From: DASUPK01 sp963819715
GTDB taxonomy: Bacteria > Actinomycetota > Thermoleophilia > Solirubrobacterales > 70-9
Reading direction: 5' to 3'
DNA: 64,000 nucleotides
NCBI GenBank assembly: GCA_963819715.1
Contig: CAWFXE010000006.1
Coordinates: forward strand, 558,001-622,000
Below the pieces are notes generated by a model, which ran no database searches, was not told where the DNA came from, and worked only from the letters and a program-made list of their open reading frames with translations. Below are positions 23,479 through 31,827 of the stretch, in pieces. Within the stretch, counting starts at the first letter, position 1. Each line of letters opens with the position of its first letter. The translations under genes were made by a program, and so were the position numbers.

Positions 23479-24659
23479 GGGACAACGGCGTACTGATCGT
23501 GGGTGGCGGCCTGGCCTCTCAGCGCTGCCTCGAGACGCTGCGGGCGCGCGGCTACGAGGGCCGGGTGGCGATGGTGTGCGGCGAGGCCGAGCTGCCCTAT
23601 GACCGGCCGCCGCTCTCCAAGGAGCTGCTGGCCGGCAAGCTGGACGACTCCGAGATCGGATTCCGCCCGGCCCGCTGGTACGCGGACCACCGGGTGGAGC
23701 TGATCTTTCGTCGCGCCGCGGGGCTCGACGCAAAGCGCCGCCGTGTGAAGCTCGACGACGGCGGCGTGCTGGCCTACGAGGACCTGGTCATCGCCACAGG
23801 CAGCGCGCCCCGCATCCTGCCGCAGCTGGAGGGATTCTCGAATGTTCACTACCTGCGGACCATCGCCGACGCGCGAAGGCTCCGCGCCGAGCTCGGCAAG
23901 GGGGTCAGGCTCGCCATCGTCGGGGCCGGCTTCATCGGCCAGGAGGTCGCCTCGACCGCCCGCGCGGCCGGGGCCGAGGTGACGATCGTCGAGGCCCTCC
24001 CGGCTCCGCTCGGCGCGGTGCTGGGCGAGCGAATCGGCCGGACCCTGATGGAGATGCATTCTGAGGAAGGGATCGACGTCAGGCTCTCGACGAAGCTCGA
24101 AGGGGCTCGCGGCAACGGCTCGGTGGAGCAGCTCCAGTTGAGCGGCGGCGGAAACCTCGCCTGCGATGCGGTCGTGGTCGGCATCGGGGTCACCCCCGAT
24201 TCGGCCTGGCTGAAGCGAAGCCCGCTCGGAACGGACGGCGTGCTCACGGACGGCGCCGGGCGAACGCGGGTTCCACATGTCTTCGCGGCGGGCGACGTCG
24301 CCGTCGGCTTCGATCATCGCCTCGGCACGCATCGCCGCAGCGAGCACTGGGACGCGGCCGCACGGCAGGGCACGGCCGTCGCCCGGGCGATCGTCGGTGA
24401 GCGACCGGAGCCGCCTGCGCTGCCGAGCTTCTGGAGCGACCAGCACGGCATCCGCATCCAGTACTTCGGGCACGCCGATCTCGCCGACGAGATCACCGTC
24501 GAGGGCCGACCCGGCGACCGCCGGTTCGCCGTCGCCTACACCCGGCGCGGGCAACCCGTCGGCGTCCTCACGGTCGATGACCCGCGCGCCTTCGCGCGGC
24601 TCCGCAAGGAGATCGAACGCTCTTATGCCAGCGAATCGAGTGAAAAGGAGAAACGATGA
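23475..24659 (+). CDS. FAD-dependent NAD(P)H:ferredoxin reductase-type oxidoreductase
   Basis: A 394-residue flavoprotein of the putidaredoxin-reductase/BphA4 type. It has an N-terminal FAD Rossmann motif (VLIVGGGLASQRCLETL), PYDRPPLSKELLAG near the flavin, an NAD-binding Rossmann motif (LAIVGAGFIGQEVASTA), the VFAAGDVA FAD motif and a C-terminal reductase domain (HRRSEHWDAAARQG, IQYFGHAD). It overlaps the preceding haem protein and the following ferredoxin by four bases each. It probably passes electrons between NAD(P)H, the ferredoxin and the membrane haem protein. Confidence 0.9.
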   Translation: MRDNGVLIVGGGLASQRCLETLRARGYEGRVAMVCGEAELPYDRPPLSKELLAGKLDDSEIGFRPARWYADHRVELIFRRAAGLDAKRRRVKLDDGGVLAYEDLVIATGSAPRILPQLEGFSNVHYLRTIADARRLRAELGKGVRLAIVGAGFIGQEVASTARAAGAEVTIVEALPAPLGAVLGERIGRTLMEMHSEEGIDVRLSTKLEGARGNGSVEQLQLSGGGNLACDAVVVGIGVTPDSAWLKRSPLGTDGVLTDGAGRTRVPHVFAAGDVAVGFDHRLGTHRRSEHWDAAARQGTAVARAIVGERPEPPALPSFWSDQHGIRIQYFGHADLADEITVEGRPGDRRFAVAYTRRGQPVGVLTVDDPRAFARLRKEIERSYASESSEKEKR

Positions 24660-24862
24660 GCTACATCCCCAAGGTGGACCGGAGCGCGTGCAGCGCGCAC
24701 GGTGATTGCGTCGACATCGCCCCGGGCGTCTTTGCGCTGGGCGACACCGCGGAAGTGATCGGCGAAGGCTCCGACAAGGAGATCCTGAAGGCCGCAAAGG
24801 CCTGTCCCGCCCTCGCGATCGAGGTGATCGACTCGGAGACCGGCGAGACCGTCTACCCCTAG
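24656..24862 (+). CDS. CxxHxxC-type ferredoxin (3Fe-4S/4Fe-4S)
   Basis: A 68-residue soluble ferredoxin. Its cluster ligands are Cys12, Cys18 and Cys50-Pro51, with His15 in the position normally held by the second Cys (C-S-A-H-G-D-C). This pattern is known in mycobacterial and streptomycete ferredoxins that serve cytochromes P450 and usually hold a 3Fe-4S cluster. No P450 is in the window; the partner here is the adjacent FAD reductase. Last gene of the cluster; it converges with the acyl-CoA synthetase, leaving only two bases between stop codons. Confidence 0.92.
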   Translation: MSYIPKVDRSACSAHGDCVDIAPGVFALGDTAEVIGEGSDKEILKAAKACPALAIEVIDSETGETVYP

Positions 24863-24864
24863 CC

Positions 24865-27564
24865 CTACTTCCAGGTCCGTGGCCACGGCCGCGGAGGAGG
24901 GGCCGAGCGAAGGCGGATCCGATAGTCGACCGCCACGGCCCCTCCCGGGCCGGCCATCACCGGGTTGAGGTCCATCTCTGCGATCTCGTGATGGTTGTCG
25001 ACCATCGCGCTCACCCTGACGAGCAGGTCCTGGACGGCGCCGACGTCGACCGGGGGCGCTCCGCGGAAGCCGGTGAGTAGCGGATAGGTGGACAGTGACT
25101 GCAGCATGGCCTCGGACTCGGCAACGGTGATCGGGCAGACCCGCACGGCCACGTCCTTCAGCAGCTCGGCCTGGGTCCCGCCCGCGCCGCAGGCGAGCAC
25201 CGGGCCGAAGGTCGGGTCCTCGACCACTCCAACGAGCAGCTCGGGGCCGGCCTCGGCCATCGACTGGACGATGAACGTCTCGCGCTTTCCGCCCGCGACC
25301 TTCACCGCCTCGTCCATCTCCCCGGCCGCCACGCGCACCTCCTCGCTCCCGAGCAGACCCGCGCGGACGGCGCCCATCTCGCTCTTGTGAAGCAGCCCGG
25401 GGCCCTGTCCCTTGAGCGCGACCCGCCCGCCGAGCTCGGCCGCCGCGATGGCGGCGTCTGCGGCGTCGGAGGCGGTGCGCCATTCGGCGATCGGGATCCC
25501 GTAGGCGGCCAGCAGTCGTGACGCCTGTTCCATCCCCATCCACTCCGAGTCGTCCTCGAGCGCCTCGGCGATGATCGCCGCGGCCTCATCGGAGCGGACG
25601 TCCCGGAGCTCGGGCGGCCCCTCGGCGGGCCGGCTCCGCCAGTCCACGTGTCGCATGACCCGGCCGAGCGCCCGGGCAGCATCCTCGGGATAGCTGTGGA
25701 TCGGCAGGTCGCTGACCTCCCTGATGGAGGGGTGGTCCTGAGGCGACATGAAGACGGCCTGCAGCGGGATGCTGCGAGGCATCGTCCCGATCGCCTGCTC
25801 GATCGCCTTCGCGACGTCGGTGGCCTCGATCAGCAGCGGCCGGATGAAGATCACGATCAGCGCGTCGATGCCGTCCCAGTCCGAGAGGACGCGAATCGTC
25901 TCCCGGTAGTGATCCGCGGTGGCGGTGGCGATCATGTCCACCGGGTTGAGCAGCCCCGCCTCCGGAGGAAGCACCTCCGCGAGCCGCTCGCGGATCTCCT
26001 CGGGGATCTCCGGCACCTCGAGCCTCGCGGCCTCGCAGGCGTCAGCGCACATGATCCCCGGGCCGCCTGCGTTGGTCACGATCCCGACGCGCGGGCCATC
26101 CGGGAGCGGCTGGTTCGCCAGCATCGACGCTACGTCCAGCAGCTCCGCGAGCGTTTCGGTCCGGATCACCCCGGCCTGCTCGAAGAGCGCGTCGACGGTC
26201 ACGTCGGAGGCCGCGAGCAGCGCGCCCGTGTGGGAGCTCGTCGCCCGCTGCCCCGCGGCGGAGCGGCCGCTCTTCACCACGACGACCGGCATCTGGCGGC
26301 CCACCCGCTGCGCGACTCGCGAGAAGCGCCGCGGATCGCTGAAGGACTCGATGTAGAGGAGGGCGACGTCGGTGACCCCGTCGCTCTCCCAGTACTCGAG
26401 CAGGTCGTTGGCGGTGATGTCGGCGCGATTCCCGATCGAGGCGAAGGACGAGACGCCCAGTCCACGATCGCCGGCGAGATCGATCAGGGCCAGGCCGAGG
26501 GCGCCGCTCTGGGTGACGAAGCCGATCCCTCCCCGCGGCGGGGCATGCGGCGCGAAGGTGACGTTCAGTCCCTGCCTCTTGTTGAGGAGCCCGAGGCAGT
26601 TCGGTCCGACCAGCCTCATCCCGGCGTCCCGGCAGATCTCCACCAGCTCTCGCTCGCGTTCGGCGCCCTCGGGACCGGTCTCCGCGAAGCCGGCCGAGAT
26701 CACAACGAGGGCCTTGACCTCGGACTCGGCGCACTCGCGCGCCACCTCCAGGACCGCGGCCGCGGGCACCGCGATGACCGCCAGCTCGACCGGCTCGGGG
26801 AGCTCGGAGATGGATCGATAGGCGTGAACGGACTGGACGACGTCCGCGCCTGGGTTGACCGGATAGACCACGCCCTCGAATCCGGACTCGAGGCTGTTGT
26901 GGAAGACCTGCCCGCCGACGGTGGAGCGGTCGCGGGAGGCGCCGATCACGGCGATCGCCTTCGGCTCGAGGAACGTGCGCATCGCCGCCTCGGCCGCCAT
27001 CCGGTCGCGGTCCTCGAAGCGGTCCACCGCCTCGGCGGCCAGCGAGGCCGGGAACTCCACCCGGATCGCGCCGGGCTCGGAGGACATCTCGACGGGGAAG
27101 CCGCTCTCCCGGAACACCTCGATCATCCGGTGGTTCTCGGGCATGACCTCCGCCCAGAAGACCGAGATCCCGTTGTCGATGGCGACCTCGGCGAGGTGGG
27201 CGAGCAGCAGCGTGCCCAGGCCCATCCCCTGGAGCTTGTCCGCGACCGCGAACGCGATCTCCGCCCCGTCGGCGGCACCGCTCAGATAGATGCCCTGCCC
27301 GACGATCTCATCGCCGCGGACGGCGACCAGCCCGTAGCGGCGCGAGTAGTCGACCTCGGTCATCGTCCGCGCCGCCTCCGCCAGGTTGGTCCCGGCCGAG
27401 AAGAAACGGAACATCCGGGACTCCGGGCTCATCCCCTCGAGCAGCCGCTGCAGCTCGGGCGCGTCCTCGGAGCGGACGGGCCTCACGTGGATGGTCGAGC
27501 CGTCGCGGAGCGCGACGTCGGCCTCGCGCTCGGCTGGGTAGACGGGAGCCGCTTTGGACACCAC
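24865..27564 (-). CDS. GNAT-fused ADP-forming acyl-CoA synthetase
   Basis: An 899-residue multidomain protein. Residues about 15-180 are a GNAT acetyltransferase (LRDGSTIHVRPVRSEDAPEL, LQGMGLGTLLLAHLAEVAID). About 195-650 are the CoA-binding and CoA-ligase domains (AIAVIGASRDRSTVGGQVF, LVGPNCLGLLNKR, GALGLALIDLA, SSHTGALLAASD). About 665-890 form an ATP-grasp domain (RLLAAYGIPIAEWR, GGRVALKGQGPGLLHKSE). The GNAT domain is N-terminal, whereas in PatZ/Pka-type protein acetyltransferases it is C-terminal. Such proteins either make or use acetate with ATP recovery or acetylate other proteins. It lies 28 bases after the small membrane gene, probably last in the ppsA-por transcript. Confidence 0.9.
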   Translation of the reverse strand: MVSKAAPVYPAEREADVALRDGSTIHVRPVRSEDAPELQRLLEGMSPESRMFRFFSAGTNLAEAARTMTEVDYSRRYGLVAVRGDEIVGQGIYLSGAADGAEIAFAVADKLQGMGLGTLLLAHLAEVAIDNGISVFWAEVMPENHRMIEVFRESGFPVEMSSEPGAIRVEFPASLAAEAVDRFEDRDRMAAEAAMRTFLEPKAIAVIGASRDRSTVGGQVFHNSLESGFEGVVYPVNPGADVVQSVHAYRSISELPEPVELAVIAVPAAAVLEVARECAESEVKALVVISAGFAETGPEGAERERELVEICRDAGMRLVGPNCLGLLNKRQGLNVTFAPHAPPRGGIGFVTQSGALGLALIDLAGDRGLGVSSFASIGNRADITANDLLEYWESDGVTDVALLYIESFSDPRRFSRVAQRVGRQMPVVVVKSGRSAAGQRATSSHTGALLAASDVTVDALFEQAGVIRTETLAELLDVASMLANQPLPDGPRVGIVTNAGGPGIMCADACEAARLEVPEIPEEIRERLAEVLPPEAGLLNPVDMIATATADHYRETIRVLSDWDGIDALIVIFIRPLLIEATDVAKAIEQAIGTMPRSIPLQAVFMSPQDHPSIREVSDLPIHSYPEDAARALGRVMRHVDWRSRPAEGPPELRDVRSDEAAAIIAEALEDDSEWMGMEQASRLLAAYGIPIAEWRTASDAADAAIAAAELGGRVALKGQGPGLLHKSEMGAVRAGLLGSEEVRVAAGEMDEAVKVAGGKRETFIVQSMAEAGPELLVGVVEDPTFGPVLACGAGGTQAELLKDVAVRVCPITVAESEAMLQSLSTYPLLTGFRGAPPVDVGAVQDLLVRVSAMVDNHHEIAEMDLNPVMAGPGGAVAVDYRIRLRSAPPPRPWPRTWK

Positions 27565-27592
27565 GTCAGGCTACGCCCAGTCGAGGCTCGGG

Positions 27593-27838
27593 CTAGAAGC
27601 CGCGCCGCTCCCTGTCGGTGTGGTCGACCTCGCGCGGGTGGCGGTGGAGCTCGATCCGCATACGGACCTCGTGGAAGACGAAGAGGGCGAGCAGGACGAG
27701 GCAGACGACGCTGAGCGCGCCGAGCTGGAGCGGGCTGTAGGCCTGCCAGATCAGGCCATAGAGATAGAGGCCGATGATCCCGGCCGTGCAAACCCAGAAC
27801 ACGACCCGGAACCTCTCGAATGCATGTCTCGTCTCCAT
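27593..27838 (-). CDS. Small two-span membrane protein
   Basis: An 81-residue protein with two hydrophobic segments (about 9-30, FRVVFWVCTAGIIGLYLYGL; about 36-57, LGALSVVCLVLLALFVFHEV) and a charged C-terminus. ATG at 27838 is preceded by a strong GAGGAGG. It starts seven bases after the flavoprotein stop and is therefore part of the 2-oxoacid oxidoreductase operon, perhaps an anchor for that otherwise soluble complex. No family was recognised. Confidence 0.7.
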   Translation of the reverse strand: METRHAFERFRVVFWVCTAGIIGLYLYGLIWQAYSPLQLGALSVVCLVLLALFVFHEVRMRIELHRHPREVDHTDRERRGF

Positions 27839-27845
27839 GTCCTCC

Positions 27846-29510
27846 TCAGATCTTCTCGGGAACCATCTCGATTGCGCCGCACGGGCATTCCTGGACACAG
27901 AGGCCACAGCCCTTGCAGAAGTCGAGGTCGATCGCGTAGCCGTTGACGTTCGGGTTCTCCGCCGCCTCGGCCAGCTTCAAAACCGCGTTGTCGGGGCAGA
28001 CTCCGAAGCAGTTGTCGCAGCTGAAGCAGTTGCCGCAAGACATGCAGCGGCGAGCCTCGTACATGGCGTTCGATTCGTCGAGCCCGCCGACCACCTCGTC
28101 GAAGGTGGAGCGTCGGCGCTCGATCTCGAGCTCGGGCTGCAGGGCCTTCGGTGCGTCCGCGTAGTACCAGGCGTTGAGCTGCTCGAAGGTGATGACCTCG
28201 TGCCTGGGTCCCGGCTCGTATGTCTGACTGCGCAGCCAACCGTCGATGTTGCGCGCGGCCTTCTTGCCATGGCCGACGCCGACGGTGACGGTCCGCTCGG
28301 CGGGGACCATGTCGCCGCCGGCGAAGACACCCCGGTGCCCGGTCTCCATGTTCGGCCCGACCTGCACGACTCCATCCTCGACCTCGATGCCGGAGACGCC
28401 CTCGAGCAGTGAGAGGTCCGCCTCCTGGCCGAGCGCGAGGATGACCGAATCCGCATCGAGCTCGTCGAGCTCGCCGGTCGGCTGAGGGAAGCCCGTCTCG
28501 TCGAGCTCCATCTTCTCGACCGTGATCTTGTGGCCGTCGACCTGCTTGATGGTCTCGAGCCAGCGCATCATCACGCCCTCTTCTTCGGCCTCCGCGACCT
28601 CGAAGTCGTGGGCGGGCATCCGGTCGCGGTTGCGCCGGTAGACGACCACCGCGTCGGTGGCGCCGAGGCGCTTGGCGGTGCGGGCCGCGTCCATCGCGGT
28701 GTTGCCGCCGCCGTAGACGACGACCTTGCGGCCCAGCAGCGGCTTCTCGTCGGACTCCATCGACTCGAGCATCGAAACGGCGTCCACGATCCGCGCGGCC
28801 TCGCCGGCCGGGATGTCGGCGTGCTTGCCGATGTGGGCGCCAACGGCGAGGAAGGCCGCGTCGAAGCCGCCACCGGTCATCGCTTCCTCGATGTTGGTGA
28901 CCTTGCGGTTGAGCTCGAGCTCGACGCCCATCGCCAGGATGCGGTCGACCTCGGCGTCGAGCACGTCGCGCGGCAGCCGGTACGTGGGGATGCCGAAGCG
29001 CATCATGCCGCCGGCCATCGGGCCGGCCTCGTAGATCGTCACCTCGTGACCGAGGCGGCGCAGGTGGTACGCGGCCGAAAGCCCGGAGGGCCCGGCTCCG
29101 ACCACCAGCACCCGCTTGCCGGAGGACGCCGCGGGCGTGTCGAAGGACCAGCCCTGCTTGATCGCCTCGTCCCCGATGAAGCGCTCAACCGAGTGGATGC
29201 CGACGGCCTCGTCGAGCTCCCCGCGATTGCAGGAGGTCTCGCACGGGTGGTAACAGACGCGCCCCATGATCGCGGGGAAGGGGTTGTCTTCGACGATCTT
29301 CCGCCAGGCGCGCTCGTAGCCCTCGCCGCCGTCCTCGGCCTCGTACAGCCAGGCCTGGCAGTTCTCGCCGGCGGGGCAGGCGTGATTGCAGGGGGGCAGC
29401 CGGTTGACGTACTGGGCGCGCTCGGTGCGCCAGCTGCCGGTCTTGTTGGCGAGACTGGAGCCAACCTCGAGCGTGATGGCGAACGGCAGGTTCTTCTCGG
29501 TGGCTTCCAT
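27846..29510 (-). CDS. GltD-like FAD/NAD(P) oxidoreductase fused to 2x(4Fe-4S) domain
   Basis: A 554-residue electron-transfer subunit. The N-terminal region (about 35-120) has the Cys-rich dihydropyrimidine-dehydrogenase domain II pattern (CNHACPAGENCQAWL, CYHPCETSCNRG). The central FAD and NAD(P) Rossmann motifs follow (VLVVGAGPSGLSAAYHLRRL, VVVYGGGNTAMDAARTAKRL, GVFAGGDMVPAERTVTVGVG). The C-terminus carries a ferredoxin domain with an unusually dense Cys cluster (CMSCGNCFSCDNCFGVCP) and CKGCGLCVQECPCGAI. It probably replaces the usual PorD ferredoxin subunit and connects the TPP enzyme to NAD(P)H or an external ferredoxin. The start codon overlaps the porB stop; a GTG one codon upstream is also possible. 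Confidence 0.9.
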   Translation of the reverse strand: MEATEKNLPFAITLEVGSSLANKTGSWRTERAQYVNRLPPCNHACPAGENCQAWLYEAEDGGEGYERAWRKIVEDNPFPAIMGRVCYHPCETSCNRGELDEAVGIHSVERFIGDEAIKQGWSFDTPAASSGKRVLVVGAGPSGLSAAYHLRRLGHEVTIYEAGPMAGGMMRFGIPTYRLPRDVLDAEVDRILAMGVELELNRKVTNIEEAMTGGGFDAAFLAVGAHIGKHADIPAGEAARIVDAVSMLESMESDEKPLLGRKVVVYGGGNTAMDAARTAKRLGATDAVVVYRRNRDRMPAHDFEVAEAEEEGVMMRWLETIKQVDGHKITVEKMELDETGFPQPTGELDELDADSVILALGQEADLSLLEGVSGIEVEDGVVQVGPNMETGHRGVFAGGDMVPAERTVTVGVGHGKKAARNIDGWLRSQTYEPGPRHEVITFEQLNAWYYADAPKALQPELEIERRRSTFDEVVGGLDESNAMYEARRCMSCGNCFSCDNCFGVCPDNAVLKLAEAAENPNVNGYAIDLDFCKGCGLCVQECPCGAIEMVPEKI

Positions 29511-30574
29511 CACTGGGGTCCGTGCGGGGTGTCGGAGAGCAGGTCGGGGCGACCTTCATGGAGGAGGTCGGGAAGCGATCCGTAGCCGCCGTTCAGGCCG
29601 AAGCGCCGGATGTTGGCGTCGGCGCGAGCCTGGATCGCATCGATCACGTCGTTTCGGGGTGGGTCCTTGAACAGGTGCGCGTAGCGCTTCTGCAGCTTCA
29701 GGTATTCGGTGACCGGCACCTGCTTGCGGATCTTCGAGACGCCGACGACCTCGCCGTCCTCGGCCTCGAAGACGGGGAAGATCCCGGTCTCCTTGGCGAG
29801 GCGCGCGATCTCGATCGTGTCCTTCGATGCGGATCCCCAGCCCAGGGGGCAGGGGACGAAGACGTGCAGGTAGCGGGCGCCCCGCATCTCCATCGCCTTC
29901 TCGACCTTGTATTCGAGGTCGCGCAGCTCGGCCACGGTCGCCGTCGCGACATAGGGGATCTCATGGGCCATGGCGATCAGCGGCGCGTTCTTGCCCTGGC
30001 CGAAGACGTTGCCCGGCTCCTCGCCGACCGGCTTGGTGTTCGCGGTCCGCGCGGCGGGCGGTGTCGCGCCGGAGCGCTGCACGCCGGTGTTCATGTAGGC
30101 CTCGTTGTCGTAACAGATGAACAGCACGTCGTCGTTTCGCTCGAACATCCCCGACAGACAGCCGAAGCCGATGTCGAGGGTGCCGCCGTCGCCGCCCTGC
30201 CCGACCACGCGGATGTCCTCGCGGCCCTTGGCCTTCAGCGCGGCGGCGATCCCGGTGCTGACCGCCGGCGCGTTGCCGAAGAGCGAATGGATCCAGGGCA
30301 GCTGCCAGGAGCTCTCGGGATATGGAGTGGAGAAGACCTCGAGGCAGCCCGTGGCGTTGGCCGCGATCAGCTTGCCCTTCGTCGCGCGCATGGCGGAGTC
30401 GAGCGCGAACCGGGCTCCGAGGGCCTCGCCGCATCCCTGACAGGCCCGGTGCCCGCAAGTCAAGGTGTTGGAGCGCTCCGTCCGTGCCTGCACCGAGCGC
30501 TTCTCCGGATCGAGCAGCCGGCCCCCGACCGCGTAGGTGCCCGTCTGGTAGAGCTTGACGTCCTGGTATGGCAT
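29510..30574 (-). CDS. porB: 2-oxoacid (pyruvate) ferredoxin oxidoreductase, beta subunit
   Basis: The TPP-binding subunit, 354 residues. It has an N-terminal Cys motif (CGHRACQGCGEAL), the TPP-binding GGDGGTLDIGFGCLSG with the downstream CYDNEAYMNTGVQRSGATP typical of pyruvate synthases, and a third conserved Cys region (FVPCPLGW). The enzyme interconverts acetyl-CoA + CO2 + reduced ferredoxin and pyruvate + CoA. It begins in an ATGA overlap with porA. Pyruvate is the favoured substrate, from the neighbouring PEP synthase and the NTGVQRSG signature, but other 2-oxoacids cannot be excluded. Confidence 0.92.
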   Translation of the reverse strand: MPYQDVKLYQTGTYAVGGRLLDPEKRSVQARTERSNTLTCGHRACQGCGEALGARFALDSAMRATKGKLIAANATGCLEVFSTPYPESSWQLPWIHSLFGNAPAVSTGIAAALKAKGREDIRVVGQGGDGGTLDIGFGCLSGMFERNDDVLFICYDNEAYMNTGVQRSGATPPAARTANTKPVGEEPGNVFGQGKNAPLIAMAHEIPYVATATVAELRDLEYKVEKAMEMRGARYLHVFVPCPLGWGSASKDTIEIARLAKETGIFPVFEAEDGEVVGVSKIRKQVPVTEYLKLQKRYAHLFKDPPRNDVIDAIQARADANIRRFGLNGGYGSLPDLLHEGRPDLLSDTPHGPQ

Positions 30575-31827
30575 CAGTGGGCCTCCGCCGCGACCACGCC
30601 GAGGTCGCGGAGCATGTTCTCGGCATGCGGGCCGGCGGGCTTGCCGTTGCTCTCGCGGGCCAGCTCGCGCTGCACCAATTCGATGTCCAGGTCGAGGAAG
30701 TTGAGCGGCTCGAGCTCGTCGCGGCCCGCCTGCTCGAGCAGCCGGTGAAGCGACTCGCGGGTGATCGCCCTTCCGCCGAGGCCGGCGATCACGGTGCTGC
30801 AACGCGCGTGGCCGCCCACCATCGCCTCGTGGATGTCGGTGGAGACGATCCCGCCCCGGCCCGCGGCCAGGGCCTTCTCCAGAACCACCACGCGGCAGGC
30901 CCCGGACAGCGCGTCGCGGACCTCCTCGAGAGGGAAGGGGCGGAAGGACTTGATCCCAAGCGCGCCGACCCTGACGCCGGCGTCGCGCATCTCGTCTACC
31001 ACCTCCTCGATCGTCCCGAGCACGGAGCCGAGCGCCACGATGATCGTCTCGGCGCCCTCGGTCCGGTAGCGGCGCACCAAGCCGCCGGACGGGCGGCCGA
31101 AGTCGATCGCAAAGCTCTGGGCGACCTGGGGGATCACGTCGAGGGCCTCCATCTGCTTGTGGTGGGCGAGGTACTTCACCTCGAAGAAGGCCTCGGGGCC
31201 GACCATCGCCCCGATCGTCATGGGGTTCGCCGGGTCGAGGAGCTGCCGTGGCTTGAAGGGGGGCACGAACGCGTCGACCTTCTCCTGATCGGGGATGTCG
31301 ACCTCGTCGTAGGCGTGGGTGAGGATGAAGCCGTCCATGCAGACCATCACCGGCAGCGAGATCTGCTCGGCGATCCGGAAGGCCTGGATGTGCATGTCGA
31401 GCGCCTCCTGGTTGGACTCGGCGTAAAGCTGGATCCAGCCGGAGTCGCGCATCGACATGGAGTCGGAGTGGTCGTTCCAGATGTTGATTGGGGCCCCGAT
31501 AGCCCGGTTGGCGATCGTCATCACGATCGGCAGCCCCAGGCCCGACGCGTTGTAGACCGCTTCCGCCATGAACAGGATGCCCTGGGAAGCGGTCGCGGTA
31601 TAGGTACGCGCTCCGGTGGCGGATGCTCCGATCGCCGCAGAGAGCGCGCCGAACTCGGACTCGACCATCAGGTACTCGCAGGGGGAGAGGTCGCCGGTGC
31701 GCACGAGGTCGGAGAGGTGCTCGACGATGTGCGTCTGGGGCGAGATCGGATAGGCGCTGATCACCTCGGGGCGGCACAGGGCCACTGCCTCGGCGACGGC
31801 GCGGGATCCCTCCTCCTGCCTAAGCAC
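30574..31827 (-). CDS. porA: 2-oxoacid (pyruvate) ferredoxin oxidoreductase, alpha subunit
   Basis: A 417-residue subunit with the pyrimidine-binding domain (AVALCRPEVISAYPISPQTH, YLMVESEFGALSAAIGASAT, TATASQGILFMAEAVYNASG), the conserved GRPSGGLVRRYRTEGAE linker to domain II, and LGIKSFRPFPLEEVRDAL near the C-terminus. It pairs with the beta subunit to form the TPP site. Its start overlaps the porG stop by eight bases. Confidence 0.93.
   Translation of the reverse strand: MLRQEEGSRAVAEAVALCRPEVISAYPISPQTHIVEHLSDLVRTGDLSPCEYLMVESEFGALSAAIGASATGARTYTATASQGILFMAEAVYNASGLGLPIVMTIANRAIGAPINIWNDHSDSMSMRDSGWIQLYAESNQEALDMHIQAFRIAEQISLPVMVCMDGFILTHAYDEVDIPDQEKVDAFVPPFKPRQLLDPANPMTIGAMVGPEAFFEVKYLAHHKQMEALDVIPQVAQSFAIDFGRPSGGLVRRYRTEGAETIIVALGSVLGTIEEVVDEMRDAGVRVGALGIKSFRPFPLEEVRDALSGACRVVVLEKALAAGRGGIVSTDIHEAMVGGHARCSTVIAGLGGRAITRESLHRLLEQAGRDELEPLNFLDLDIELVQRELARESNGKPAGPHAENMLRDLGVVAAEAH

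Noticed and set aside
25648..27714. A 688-codon plus-strand open frame opposite the acyl-CoA synthetase
   Set aside because: It consists of Asp/Arg/Gly/Leu-rich antisense sequence, while the minus strand encodes a complete four-domain enzyme.
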